Below the pieces are notes generated by a model that worked only from the letters and a program-made list of their open reading frames with translations, ran no database searches and had not been told where the DNA came from. From assembly GCA_025361485.1 (NCBI GenBank), contig JANYLA010000028.1, forward strand, positions 1 to 64,000: a DNA stretch of 64,000 nt, written 5' to 3'. Origin of the DNA: Bacteroidales bacterium (GTDB lineage Bacteria > Bacteroidota > Bacteroidia > Bacteroidales > Tenuifilaceae). Positions 36,999 through 46,833 of the stretch are shown piece after piece. A program made the position numbers and the translations under genes. Position 1 is the first letter of the stretch. Every line of letters begins with the position of its first letter.

Positions 36999-39149
36999 CT
37001 ATTCGCTTTTCTTTTCTATTTCTGGATTATTTCTTACTGGTTTAGGAAGTAATGCTTTACGTGATAGTTTATATTTACCTGATTTTTGATCGATCTCGAT
37101 AAGTTTAACTTCAACCATATCACCTTCTTTAAGCACATCTTCAACTTTCTCAACACGGTTCCAATCAATCTCAGAGATATGAAGTAATCCATCTTTACCC
37201 GGCATTATCTCAATAAAAGCACCGAAAGCAAGGATAGATTTAACTTTACCTTTGTAAATTTCTCCAACCTCAGGTACTGCAACAATGCCTTTTATCCATC
37301 TTACTGCGGCATCGCGTGATTCTGCATTTATTGCAAATACATTAACAATACCGCTATTGTTAACCTCTTCAATATTGATGGTTGCACCTGTTTCGCGTTG
37401 AATTTCTTGGATTACCTTACCACCTGGGCCGATTACACCGCCAATTGATTCGCGAGGTATCATAAACTGCTCCATGCGTGGTGCATGAGGTTTAAGATCA
37501 GCCTTTGGTTCAGAGATAACCTCCATCATTTTACCTAAAATATGAAGTCTTCCTTCATGTGCTTGTTGAAGGGCTTTTGCAAGAACTTCGTATGGAAGAC
37601 CGTCAACCTTGATATCCATTTGGGTTGCCGTTATACCATCTTTGGTTCCAGCAACTTTAAAGTCCATATCGCCAAGATGATCCTCGTCGCCAAGAATATC
37701 GGATAAAACTGCAAATTTATTGCTTTTGCCATCGGTGATCAAACCCATAGCAATACCCGAAACAGGTTTCTTCATTTTAATACCAGCATCCATTAACGCT
37801 AATGTACCAGCGCAAACAGTTGCCATAGATGATGAGCCGTTTGATTCAAGAATATCGCTTACAATTCGAACTGCATAAGGATTCTCTGGCGGAGTAGGAA
37901 CCATACTCTTTAACGCACGATGGGCAAGGTTTCCATGACCAATTTCGCGGCGACTCAAACCGCGTGCAGCCTTTGCTTCACCGGTTGAAAATGGAGGGAA
38001 ATTATAATGTAATGTAAACTTCTCAGTTCCTTTTACGAGTACCTCATCGAGCATTTTTTCGTCGAGTTTAGTACCAAGAGTAACTGATGTAAGCGATTGC
38101 GTTTCACCACGAGTGAAAAGAGCTGAACCATGTGTCATTGGTAAGAAATCAACCTCACAGGTGATAGTTCTAATCTCGTCGGTTTTACGTCCATCTAAAC
38201 GAACGCCATCGTTAAGAATCATATTACGCATAGCTTCCTTCTCAACCGAATGGTAATAACGATTAACTAGGAATGTTTTCGCTTTGCGATCCTCTTCGGT
38301 CATCGTATCGATAAACTCTTTTTTAACAGCCGAGAAAGCATCGGATCGTTCGTGCTTTGGAAGCACTGATTTTGCCACTTTATAAACTTTATCGTAGCAA
38401 AATTTATGAACAGCTGCTTTTAGCTCTTCATCATTGGTTTCATGGCAATATGTGCGCTTAACAACGCCTAATTCTTTTGCTAACTCAATTTGAGCAGTAC
38501 ACTGTTTCTTAATCGCTTCGTGAGCAACTTTAATGGCTTCGAGCATTTCTGCTTCAGATACTTCTTTCATCTCACCCTCAACCATCAAAATATTATCATA
38601 GGTTGCGCCTACAAGCATATCAAGATCAGCGGTAGCTAGCTCCGTAAATGAAGGATTAATAACGAATTTACCTTTAATTCGGGCAACTCTTACTTCGGAG
38701 ATTGGTCCGTGGAATGGAATGTCAGAAATGGTTAAAGCTGCCGATGCAGCAAGGCCGGCAAGCGCATCGGGCATGATATCTTTTTCTGCTGAGATCAAGT
38801 TTATAGTAACAAATGTTTCAGCATGAAAATCTTCTGGGAAAAGTGGTCGTAAAGCACGATCTATAAGCCGTGAAACTAGTATTTCAGAATCACCTGGTCT
38901 TGCTTCTCTTTTCATAAAACCACCAGGGAATCGACCATTGGCAGCATATTTTTCTTTGTATTCTACGCTAAGGGGCATAAAATCGACATCTTCCTTAGCT
39001 TCTTTCGCGCTTACCACCGTGGCAAGTAGCATGGTATTACCCATTCGAAGAACAATAGATCCATCGGCTTGCTTAGCAAGTTTACCGGTTTCGAGGGTGA
39101 TAACACGTCCATCACCCAAATCAATCGTTTTCTGTACAACTTTAAACAT
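36999..39149 (-). CDS. pnp: Polyribonucleotide nucleotidyltransferase
   Basis: A 716-residue phosphorolytic 3'-5' exoribonuclease. Two RNase PH domains (about 1-220 and 310-545; [34 protein letters not shown]), a KH domain (about 560-620, [20 protein letters not shown]) and an S1 domain (about 630-700, [19 protein letters not shown]) are all present, followed by a short charged tail. rpsO lies just upstream on the same strand, the usual bacterial order, separated by its terminator. pnp is often autoregulated through its leader, but no such structure is obvious here. Confidence 0.97.
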   Translation of the reverse strand: MFKVVQKTIDLGDGRVITLETGKLAKQADGSIVLRMGNTMLLATVVSAKEAKEDVDFMPLSVEYKEKYAANGRFPGGFMKREARPGDSEILVSRLIDRALRPLFPEDFHAETFVTINLISAEKDIMPDALAGLAASAALTISDIPFHGPISEVRVARIKGKFVINPSFTELATADLDMLVGATYDNILMVEGEMKEVSEAEMLEAIKVAHEAIKKQCTAQIELAKELGVVKRTYCHETNDEELKAAVHKFCYDKVYKVAKSVLPKHERSDAFSAVKKEFIDTMTEEDRKAKTFLVNRYYHSVEKEAMRNMILNDGVRLDGRKTDEIRTITCEVDFLPMTHGSALFTRGETQSLTSVTLGTKLDEKMLDEVLVKGTEKFTLHYNFPPFSTGEAKAARGLSRREIGHGNLAHRALKSMVPTPPENPYAVRIVSDILESNGSSSMATVCAGTLALMDAGIKMKKPVSGIAMGLITDGKSNKFAVLSDILGDEDHLGDMDFKVAGTKDGITATQMDIKVDGLPYEVLAKALQQAHEGRLHILGKMMEVISEPKADLKPHAPRMEQFMIPRESIGGVIGPGGKVIQEIQRETGATINIEEVNNSGIVNVFAINAESRDAAVRWIKGIVAVPEVGEIYKGKVKSILAFGAFIEIMPGKDGLLHISEIDWNRVEKVEDVLKEGDMVEVKLIEIDQKSGKYKLSRKALLPKPVRNNPEIEKKSE

Positions 39150-39248
39150 ACAATAATTCTTAAGTAAAAATGAATATTAAAATATAGATATTACAACACA
39201 AATATTTTTAATCGACAAAGAACTTTTAACTGGTTACTAAATTACAAA

Positions 39249-39274
39249 AAAGGGCAATCCTCGAATTGCCCTTT
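39249..39274 (-). terminator. Terminator/attenuator between rpsO and pnp
   Basis: A 10-bp stem (39249-39258 with 39265-39274) after the rpsO stop, with a T-run on the minus strand. Transcripts may end here or read through into pnp. Confidence 0.78.
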
Positions 39275-39282
39275 TCTTTTTT

Positions 39283-39555
39283 TTACTTTCTCAAGTTTAG
39301 CGCCTTTATAATAGCACGATATCTTTCGACATCACGTTCCTTAAGATAATCGAGTAGCCGTCTCCGCTTACCCACTAGCTTCAGCAGAGCACGTTGAGTT
39401 CCATAATCTTTCCTATGGGTTTTCAGGTGATCTGTGAGGTGGCTAATACGGTATGAAAATAGCGCAATCTGTCCCTCAGGGGATCCAGTATCGGTATTAG
39501 ACTTTCCGTACTCGGTAAAAAATTCCAACTTCTTGTCTGCAGTCAAATAGTTCAT
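39283..39555 (-). CDS. rpsO: Small ribosomal subunit protein uS15
   Basis: A 90-residue protein, one longer than the usual 89. The S15 signature is clear: GSPEGQIALFSYRISHLTDHLKTHRKDYGTQRALL (in part), then VGKRRRLLDYLKERDVERY and IIKALNLRK. It binds 16S rRNA helix 22 and nucleates platform assembly. It precedes pnp on the same strand. Confidence 0.97.
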   Translation of the reverse strand: MNYLTADKKLEFFTEYGKSNTDTGSPEGQIALFSYRISHLTDHLKTHRKDYGTQRALLKLVGKRRRLLDYLKERDVERYRAIIKALNLRK

Positions 39556-39598
39556 AACACTGATAATTAGTGGGTATTTAAATGCGTAATTTGAGGCG

Positions 39599-39606
39599 CA
39601 AAGATA
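39599..39606 (-). promoter_or_regulatory. -7 box (TATCTTTG) for rpsO
   Basis: TATCTTTG on the minus strand, about 45 nt ahead of the rpsO ATG. Confidence 0.45.
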
Positions 39607-39712
39607 TAACTTATTTTGGAAATAAAAATGCCAGTCGTAACATATATTATTTACAACACATTTAAACCTACTGCAATTAGAAGGATTCAGGCGGTTTTAT
39701 TTGTAAAGAAAA

Positions 39713-40627
39713 TTATGAACAGCCCTTTGTAGCATCAAGAATATTTAAATGCTCTTTTAAACTTTGGATTGAATGAGACAGCGGTTTTGGTTTAAAACCA
39801 ATAAGATTTATTGCTTTAGAAATATTAAGGCTTGAATCAAGCGGTCTTCTTGCTGCTTCGGCTAGTTCAAGTGTTGAAGTTGATAAAAGCAAGGAATCAT
39901 CGTAGCCAAAGACTTTGGCAATTTGCTTGGCAAAATCAAAGACAGATATTTTTTCATCCCCCGAAATATGAAAAATTCCGCCGACCCTTTTTTCAGCTAA
40001 TTTTATCAATGCATCAGCTAATTCCTCGGCATTGGTTGGTGTTCGAAACTGATCGAATGGTAATTTATAGGGTTTCCCATTTTTAAGATGATCGATAACC
40101 TTTAGTGCAATATTTGGGCGCGATAGATGCTCGTCGCATCCGAATACCAGAGCGGTTCGAACAATAGTAGCTCCAATATTCAATTCAAGAATACTTTTTT
40201 CGGCCTCTACCTTTGTTTCACCATAGTATGATACTGGTGATGTGGAGTCTTCTTCAGTATAATCACCTTTTTTGCCATCAAACACAAAATCGGACGAAAT
40301 GAAAATCATATGAGTACCGTAATCCCTACATGCGGTAGCAAGTCGAACGGTAGCTTCGACATTAATTTTACTGCTGCTATACCTATCAACCTCGCAGGCA
40401 TCGGGACTTGCCATTGCCGCACAGTGAATAAGAACATCTGGTCTTATTGTTTCTATCAACTTATTAACATCGGAGTAAACAAGGTTAACAGTAAAAAAAT
40501 TGACATCGGGGCCAAACTGCACTCTTTTTTGAGAAGTGGCAAATATTTGATGCTCCTTCTTCTTAATGAGTAAACGAATAGTTTTTCGTCCAATCAAACC
40601 ATTTGCACCTGTAATGAGAATTTTCAA
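39713..40627 (-). CDS. RmlD-like NAD(P)-dependent sugar nucleotide reductase / SDR protein
   Basis: A 304-residue extended short-chain dehydrogenase. The cofactor loop GANGLIGRKTIRLL, the serine site FISSDFVFDG and the catalytic pair YYGETK (YxxxK) are intact. The FDQFRTPTNAEELADALI segment matches the RmlD substrate-binding region. RmlD makes dTDP-L-rhamnose, but no rmlA, rmlB or rmlC genes are nearby, so the true substrate is uncertain. Other reductases of the same fold remain possible. Single minus-strand gene. Confidence 0.85.
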   Translation of the reverse strand: MKILITGANGLIGRKTIRLLIKKKEHQIFATSQKRVQFGPDVNFFTVNLVYSDVNKLIETIRPDVLIHCAAMASPDACEVDRYSSSKINVEATVRLATACRDYGTHMIFISSDFVFDGKKGDYTEEDSTSPVSYYGETKVEAEKSILELNIGATIVRTALVFGCDEHLSRPNIALKVIDHLKNGKPYKLPFDQFRTPTNAEELADALIKLAEKRVGGIFHISGDEKISVFDFAKQIAKVFGYDDSLLLSTSTLELAEAARRPLDSSLNISKAINLIGFKPKPLSHSIQSLKEHLNILDATKGCS

Positions 40628-40715
40628 GCTAAAGAGGTTTTGTTTTATATTATTAATATGTAAAAATAAAAAAATCTAAATCATCTGGTTTAAAATTGAT
40701 CATCACTTCTTCAAA

Positions 40716-41738
40716 CTATTCTAAAATGCTACCGCTCATAATATCCTTTAATTGCCAAACCTGCTCCCGTGTCCCTAATACAAAGAGTTTATCGCCTGTT
40801 TCGAGTTTTGTTTCGGTCGGAGGGTTAAGAACGTATTGCTTATTTATAGATTTTAATCCTATAATATTAGCCCCTAACATATCTTTAATTTTAATGCTTC
40901 CAATAGTTCTGTTTTCGGGACCATGCTTCGTCTTAGTTAATTGAATCTCGTAAAGTGATACATCGCCTGAACGTTGAAGCATAATATTTTCGATAAACTC
41001 ATGAATATCGGGATGAATTATAAGTTTCGCCATCTTTTGCCCGCCAACTTTATCAGGCAAAATAACATTGGTTGCACCTGCTAATTTTAATTTTTTATCG
41101 TTAGCAATGGCTGATGCTCTGCTTATTATTGTCAGATTTGGATTCATCTCCCTAGCAGTAATTACAACAAAAAGATTATCGGCATCGCTGGCCATAGCGG
41201 TTATAAGCGCTCGGGCCCTTTCTACCCCAGCATTGCTAAGTATTTTATCCTCCGTTGCATCGCCTTGAACGTAAAGTATATTTTCATTATCAAGCACATA
41301 TTGAATAACTTTAGGTCGATTATCGATCACAACAACCGGAATGTTGTGTAATAAGAGCTCCTCAACAGCCTGAGATCCGTTACGACCATATCCCACAACA
41401 ATAACATGATCCTTTATTTTACTAATCTGCTTTTCCACTTTCGTACTGAATTTAAGATTACTTACTACATTCTCAACAAGATATTTTGAGATAACAGCTA
41501 CAGCAAAGGCATAAATTCCTAAGCTTAGAATGATTAGAACAACTGTAAACCACATACCTGCCGTAGAAAGTGGGTGTACCTCACGGAATCCAACCGTTCC
41601 CATAGTAATTACAGTCATATAAACCGCTTCCGAAAAGGTGTACCCCTCGATTACCATGTACCCCGCTAAACCAAAAATAATTCCGCTGAAAAGAAATGAT
41701 AAAGCAATTAATGCGGAACGTTTACTGTGTATTTCCAT
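40716..41738 (-). CDS. Potassium channel protein with RCK (TrkA) regulatory domains
   Basis: A 340-residue MthK-like subunit. Two membrane helices (about 8-30 and 62-88) enclose a pore loop with TMGTVGF. An RCK-N (TrkA-N) domain follows at about 108-235 with the nucleotide loop VVGYGRNGSQAVEE, and a TrkA-C domain at about 255-335. Channels of this plan open in response to nucleotides or Ca2+ bound by the RCK ring. The filter reads TVGFRE rather than TVGYGD, so the last filter glycine is missing and K+ selectivity should be checked. It is a single gene. Confidence 0.88.
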   Translation of the reverse strand: MEIHSKRSALIALSFLFSGIIFGLAGYMVIEGYTFSEAVYMTVITMGTVGFREVHPLSTAGMWFTVVLIILSLGIYAFAVAVISKYLVENVVSNLKFSTKVEKQISKIKDHVIVVGYGRNGSQAVEELLLHNIPVVVIDNRPKVIQYVLDNENILYVQGDATEDKILSNAGVERARALITAMASDADNLFVVITAREMNPNLTIISRASAIANDKKLKLAGATNVILPDKVGGQKMAKLIIHPDIHEFIENIMLQRSGDVSLYEIQLTKTKHGPENRTIGSIKIKDMLGANIIGLKSINKQYVLNPPTETKLETGDKLFVLGTREQVWQLKDIMSGSILE

Positions 41739-41796
41739 GGTTTAATGTTGAATAGATACTTTCAAGGCTTAGGTTCAATTTATTATTTCTCAGGTT

Positions 41797-43098
41797 TCAG
41801 GGCTTAATCGTTTCCACTTTCTTTTTCTCAACGCTCTTCAATAAGAGATTTGCTCCCAAGTGGCAATATAAACATTTCTTTGGCTCGCAGAAACAAGTTT
41901 TCAGCTGAACCATTGCTTGAGTATCGGATGCTGACTCTGCTGTAACACCCAACATTTCAAATCCCTTGGTAATACTATTGCTCTCAGGCTTTATTGACTC
42001 CAACAGCTTAATCGCTTTATCCTTTAAACTATTATTGCCTTTGGCAATTCCATAAGCAAAAATAAATGGAACTAGCGAGTTTATTGCTATAATACTGATT
42101 GTATCCTTTCCTATTCTCTTATTGGTTGATATTGATTCTTTTCCAAAAACATAGTGCGTTTCCCAATACTCCGATGTGTCCACTTGAAATAGGTTTACAA
42201 TCTCTTTAATGTCATTAATCTCTATAATCTTTGAGAATAGTGATGTTGAACTATGAACAAGTTTTACAAATTGGGCAATACGGATGGTTGGAAATGCAGT
42301 CGGTCGCATTCTCAAAAATTTCCAAAGGTGACCTTCTATCGGAGTGAGGTTAAATTTATGCTGTAAATATTTGTATTCCTTTATTAATTCAGATAAATAA
42401 TTATCAATCTCTCCAACTTCTAACAAACCCGATTGGCCAAAAAGCAGGGCCTCAATCTGAAAAAGATTATCCTTATGCTTGGCTAAAACTTTCAATGGGC
42501 TTGCTTTTGCCAAAAGTTCAAATGGTAATGCGTTTGCCTTTAGACCAAAACTTCGAGCAACCGATTGGTAGAATGCCTCCTCCCAGCTTCCTTGAGCGCG
42601 CTCGACTAGTTCAAATACATATTTTGTTTTTTGCTCCAAGCGCTCTACCAAAAGATTTTCGAGCCACATCCGTTTGGTAAACGAATCGAATGCTGAAAAG
42701 CTATCCTCGCACGGAATCCATTTTCCTGAATTTGTTAAGCGCATAAGATTCCATTCCAAAGCATCGGGGTACTTAATTTTGATGGTTGGGATTGCCCGAT
42801 CTTTACTATTTAAGATAATTTTATCGTTGTTAACGACAACGTGAAGAATTACATTATTAAACGCAGGATCGATTTGATGATTATGGATTTGCCAATCGGA
42901 GGAATTAATATGAATCTCCACATTGCCAGCCCATATAGTATCACCAATCCGAATCTTGGCATTAAAAAAATCGGGACCTGAATCGTTATTGAATTCGCCA
43001 GGATTGATAACCTCAACTATTTCACCATCGGTGGTGAGTTGACCATTCAAGGTGAAATGGCTTGTTTTCCAAACAAAATAGAGCAAGTCCTCCTTCAT
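41797..43098 (-). CDS. DUF2851 family protein
   Basis: A 433-residue soluble protein beginning MKEDLLYFVWKTSHFTLNGQ and containing NPGEFNNDSGPDFFNAKI and IWAGNVEIHINSSDW, which define DUF2851. The family is largely limited to Bacteroidota and has no known function. The NVEIHI segment looks like a nuclease-fold-type strand, but I would not assign activity. A C-terminal CEPKKCLYCHLG motif with several cysteines may bind metal. Confidence 0.85.
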   Translation of the reverse strand: MKEDLLYFVWKTSHFTLNGQLTTDGEIVEVINPGEFNNDSGPDFFNAKIRIGDTIWAGNVEIHINSSDWQIHNHQIDPAFNNVILHVVVNNDKIILNSKDRAIPTIKIKYPDALEWNLMRLTNSGKWIPCEDSFSAFDSFTKRMWLENLLVERLEQKTKYVFELVERAQGSWEEAFYQSVARSFGLKANALPFELLAKASPLKVLAKHKDNLFQIEALLFGQSGLLEVGEIDNYLSELIKEYKYLQHKFNLTPIEGHLWKFLRMRPTAFPTIRIAQFVKLVHSSTSLFSKIIEINDIKEIVNLFQVDTSEYWETHYVFGKESISTNKRIGKDTISIIAINSLVPFIFAYGIAKGNNSLKDKAIKLLESIKPESNSITKGFEMLGVTAESASDTQAMVQLKTCFCEPKKCLYCHLGANLLLKSVEKKKVETIKP

Positions 43099-43454
43099 TC
43101 ATTATCGCTTTACTGAAGTCAAAAGTTACAAATATTTAATTAAACCGCGAATCCCGCAAAAAGAAAAAAATAAATATAATTTTATTTACAATGTAGAAAG
43201 AGGTGTTGCCCTCATATTTATTAGTAAATTTTAAACCGTTAGCGTACTGTGCACAAGATTTAAGGTTCTATAAATTGAACCAACGAGCAAAACGAACAAC
43301 GTCAACCCTTTCCTTTAATGCATAAAATCTCAAACAAACAGGTTTTCAAATCCATTTTTTAGGTGATGCAAATCATCGTTTAATCAGTACTTTTTATGAT
43401 TCTTTGCTATAACTTGTAAAGTCGTTTAAAAAGATTTTTTAAAAAATTAATGCC
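43099..43454. other. 356-bp spacer at the left border of the signalling island
   Basis: Divergent spacer between the DUF2851 gene (minus) and the first sensor kinase (plus). I see no open frame, hairpin terminator or repeat, nor a good TAnnTTTG box. Presumably it holds both promoters. Confidence 0.5.
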
Positions 43455-46400
43455 ATGAAACTATTATTAAAATATTTGTACGTTTTAATCTTTAGTGCAT
43501 TCATTACAAACACAATAAAGGCGCAACAACTTACGGAAGTTACCTTACAGCTGAAATGGAAACATCAGTTTCAGTTTGCTGGGTATTATGCGGCTATTGA
43601 GAAAGGTTTTTATAAAGAGGCTAGAATTCATGTTAACTTAATTGAAGCGATTGAAGGCCAAAACCCAACCGATGCTGTATTCGAAGGGAAAGCGCAATTC
43701 GGAATATGCACTTCAGATATCCTGTTAACCCGCTCGCAGAAAAAAAATGCTGTTGTTTTAGCAACAATTTTTCAGCATTCCCCTCAGATACTTATCGCAT
43801 CAAAGAAATCGGGCATTGAGCATGTGCAGGATTTAATTGGGAAACGGGTTGCAATTGAACCCAACTCAGCCGACATTATTGCTTATTTGAACGATGAAGG
43901 CGTATCGCTCGATAAGTGCATCATCGATCAACATACTTTCAATACAGATTTATTAATCGCAGGAAAGATTGATGCGATATCGGCCTATTCTACGGATGAG
44001 CCATTTATGTTAAAGCAAGCAAATTTTGATTATTCCATTTTATCCCCGCCAATGGGTGGCATTGATTTTTACGGCGAAGGATTATTTACAACCGAAGAGT
44101 TAATCAAGAAGAATCCAGCATTGGTCGATAGTTTTCGAAAAGCTTCGCTGAAGGGTTGGAAATACGCAATGGATAACCCCGAAGAAATTATTCAGCTAAT
44201 CTATAATAAGTATAGCCAACGGCATAGCCTTGAGCATCTGCGTTTTGAGGCATCGCATATGAAAAACCTTATCATGGCCGATGTCGTTGAGATCGGTTAC
44301 ACCAATTCTGGAAGGTGGGAATCCATATCAAATATTTACAAAAAGTTGAAAATGCTCAATCCCTCCTTTTCAACAAAAGGACTGCTTTACAACGATTATC
44401 TGAAACCAGAATTAAGCATTCCTTGGGATATTATCAAAATTCTAGTATTGATTATTCTCGTTATTAGCACTGCTGCTTACTTTTATTATAATTCTTCACA
44501 AAAGCTTAAGAAGGAGATTCGGAGTCGGAAAAAACTCGAAAGCTTTTTGCTTGAAGGCGATGAAAAGTATCACACTCTATTTGCAAACTCACCGGATGCA
44601 TATCTGATAATTATCGATGGTGTTTTTGCAGATTGTAACCAGGCAACTGAACGAATACTTGGGTATAACCGAGAACAAATTATTGGGAACCCGCCTGCCT
44701 TTTTCTCACCAGAATTTCAACCCGATGGAAGAAAATCAGCGGAGTCGGCTAATGAAATAATCAGAGAAGCACTCAGAAATGGCAAAAATACCTTTGAGTG
44801 GGTGCATCGCAAATACGATGGCTCTGAATTTATGGTAGAGGTATCTATTGGTTTAATGAAGTTACAAGGAAAACCAGCATTATTTACCACTTGGCGAGAT
44901 ATTAGCGAGCGAAAGCTAGCCGAAGAGCTGCTAAAAGCAAGCGAAACGCGTTTTAAAACAATATTCAACGAAGCCCCTTTGGGTATCGCCCTGATTGATT
45001 CAAGCACAGGACATATTTATGAGGTTAATCCAATGTTTGCCAAAATTACGGAAAGGACATTAGAAGAAATAGTCAATATTGACTGGATGAGCATAACCCA
45101 TCCGGATGATATCCATGCCGATTTGGCTAATATGGCTGCGATGAATGCTGGGAAAACAAATGGTTTCCAAATGGAGAAGCGCTATCTTAACAAAGAAGGA
45201 AGTTCTATCTGGATAAATATGACGATTGCTTCAATTGATGTTGAAGATAAAGCACACCCGCAACACCTCTGCATGATCGAAAACATTACTGAACATAAAC
45301 GGGCAAGAGAAGAAAAAAGAAAAATTGATGACCAAATCAGAACCCTTTCATTAGCCATTGAGCAAAGTCCTGTAGTTACAGTCATAACAGATGTAACAGG
45401 TAATATTGAGTTTGCAAACCCAAAATTCTACGAAATTACTGGTTATTCAGCGGAAGAGGTAATCGGCAAAAATCCAAGAATTCTAAGCTCTGGAAACAAG
45501 TCGAGATCAGAGTATAAGGAGTTGTGGGAGACCATATTGTCTGGTAGAAACTGGCACGGAGTTTTTCGGAACAAGAAGAAGAATGGAGAGTTTTATTGGG
45601 AATCAGCAATAATATCACCAGTTAAGAACGAGGAGGGCGCAATTACTCATTTTCTTGCAGTAAAAGAAGATATTACCGAACGCAAACAGTCGGAAAAAAT
45701 GTTACAAGACATAATATCCGAAAATCCAATATCGATTCAAATTTTAAATAAAAATGGATATACAATTCAAGGAAACCCCGCATTCATTAAACTTTTTGGT
45801 ACAATTCCGCCGCCCGACTTTTCAATTTTTGCTGACCTTCAGAGCAAAAGCCCTGAGTTTGAGAAATTAATTCTGTTTGCGAAAAATGGGGAAGTAGTGC
45901 ATTTCCCTGATATGTATTATAATCTCAATGATATTTCTCCTGATTTTCCTGATAATCCGCTTTGGATAAGTGCGTTTATTTTCCCATTAAACAATGGTAG
46001 CGGAAAACCCGAACAGTTTGTTTTAATGCACGAGAATATTACCGAGCGCAAAAAAACGGAGCAGATTATTCAATTTCAAAACCAAGAATTAATCAGCCTC
46101 AACTCTGATAAGGATCGCTTTATATCAATCCTCGCACACGATCTGAAAAACCCATTCAATACAATACTCGGTTATTTAGAACTCCTAACCGAGAATATTC
46201 GGAAATACGATATCGATAAAATTGAAAAACAGATAGCGATTATTAACAATTCCGCCCAAAATACCTATAATTTATTGTTAGATATACTATTATGGGCTCG
46301 CTCGCAATCGGGGAAAATTCCGTTCGAACCCAAAGAATTAATTTGCAACGATATCTGTAAGACCGTTTTGCCTGAAATGCAATTTCTTGCCGACACAAAG

Positions 46401-46793
46401 AGAATTACAATAAGCCACTCCTCCGATGACGATGTCGCCATTTTTGCCGATATCGATATGCTCAAAACCATTCTTAGAAATTTAATATCAAACGCTATAA
46501 AGTTCACCAACCATGGTGGAAAAATCAATATCTCAATTAAACAACAAGCCGATTCCCAAATTATTTCGGTATCCGACGATGGCGTTGGAATGGTCTCCGA
46601 TATATTAAACAAACTTTTTGAAAGTACCAGAATACACTCAACCATGGGAACTGCCAACGAAAGCGGTACGGGTTTAGGATTAATGATTTGCAAGGAATTT
46701 GTGGAAAAACATGGAGGCAGGATTTGGGCTGAAAGCAAACCAGGAAAGGGAAGCACTTTTTATTTCACACTACCCATTAAAAATATAGTCTAA
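43455..46793 (+). CDS. Sensor histidine kinase with an NMT1/THI5-like periplasmic binding domain and PAS domains
   Basis: A 1112-residue membrane sensor. Signal peptide (1-24), then an NMT1/THI5-type solute-binding fold at about 28-310 (LQLKWKHQFQFAGYYAAIEK, the family opening), one membrane helix (about 325-345), PAS domains at about 368-488, 495-612, 630-745 and a degenerate one at 750-865, and a kinase core. The phospho-acceptor is H895 in SILAHDLKNP. The ATPase has the N-box RNLISNAIKF, then DDGVGM and GTGLGL. NMT1-type folds bind pyrimidine thiamine precursors or related small molecules, so the likely cue is such a compound. There is no receiver domain, so a separate regulator is needed. 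Confidence 0.9.
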   Translation: MKLLLKYLYVLIFSAFITNTIKAQQLTEVTLQLKWKHQFQFAGYYAAIEKGFYKEARIHVNLIEAIEGQNPTDAVFEGKAQFGICTSDILLTRSQKKNAVVLATIFQHSPQILIASKKSGIEHVQDLIGKRVAIEPNSADIIAYLNDEGVSLDKCIIDQHTFNTDLLIAGKIDAISAYSTDEPFMLKQANFDYSILSPPMGGIDFYGEGLFTTEELIKKNPALVDSFRKASLKGWKYAMDNPEEIIQLIYNKYSQRHSLEHLRFEASHMKNLIMADVVEIGYTNSGRWESISNIYKKLKMLNPSFSTKGLLYNDYLKPELSIPWDIIKILVLIILVISTAAYFYYNSSQKLKKEIRSRKKLESFLLEGDEKYHTLFANSPDAYLIIIDGVFADCNQATERILGYNREQIIGNPPAFFSPEFQPDGRKSAESANEIIREALRNGKNTFEWVHRKYDGSEFMVEVSIGLMKLQGKPALFTTWRDISERKLAEELLKASETRFKTIFNEAPLGIALIDSSTGHIYEVNPMFAKITERTLEEIVNIDWMSITHPDDIHADLANMAAMNAGKTNGFQMEKRYLNKEGSSIWINMTIASIDVEDKAHPQHLCMIENITEHKRAREEKRKIDDQIRTLSLAIEQSPVVTVITDVTGNIEFANPKFYEITGYSAEEVIGKNPRILSSGNKSRSEYKELWETILSGRNWHGVFRNKKKNGEFYWESAIISPVKNEEGAITHFLAVKEDITERKQSEKMLQDIISENPISIQILNKNGYTIQGNPAFIKLFGTIPPPDFSIFADLQSKSPEFEKLILFAKNGEVVHFPDMYYNLNDISPDFPDNPLWISAFIFPLNNGSGKPEQFVLMHENITERKKTEQIIQFQNQELISLNSDKDRFISILAHDLKNPFNTILGYLELLTENIRKYDIDKIEKQIAIINNSAQNTYNLLLDILLWARSQSGKIPFEPKELICNDICKTVLPEMQFLADTKRITISHSSDDDVAIFADIDMLKTILRNLISNAIKFTNHGGKINISIKQQADSQIISVSDDGVGMVSDILNKLFESTRIHSTMGTANESGTGLGLMICKEFVEKHGGRIWAESKPGKGSTFYFTLPIKNIV

Positions 46794-46833
46794 AACGGAT
46801 AAAGCACTAGGCTTTTTTAACATCTAATATCAA

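Noticed and set aside
46265-46756. 163-codon minus-strand frame inside the first sensor kinase
   Set aside because: It lies fully inside conserved kinase codons of the plus strand and has no ribosome binding site or homology pattern.
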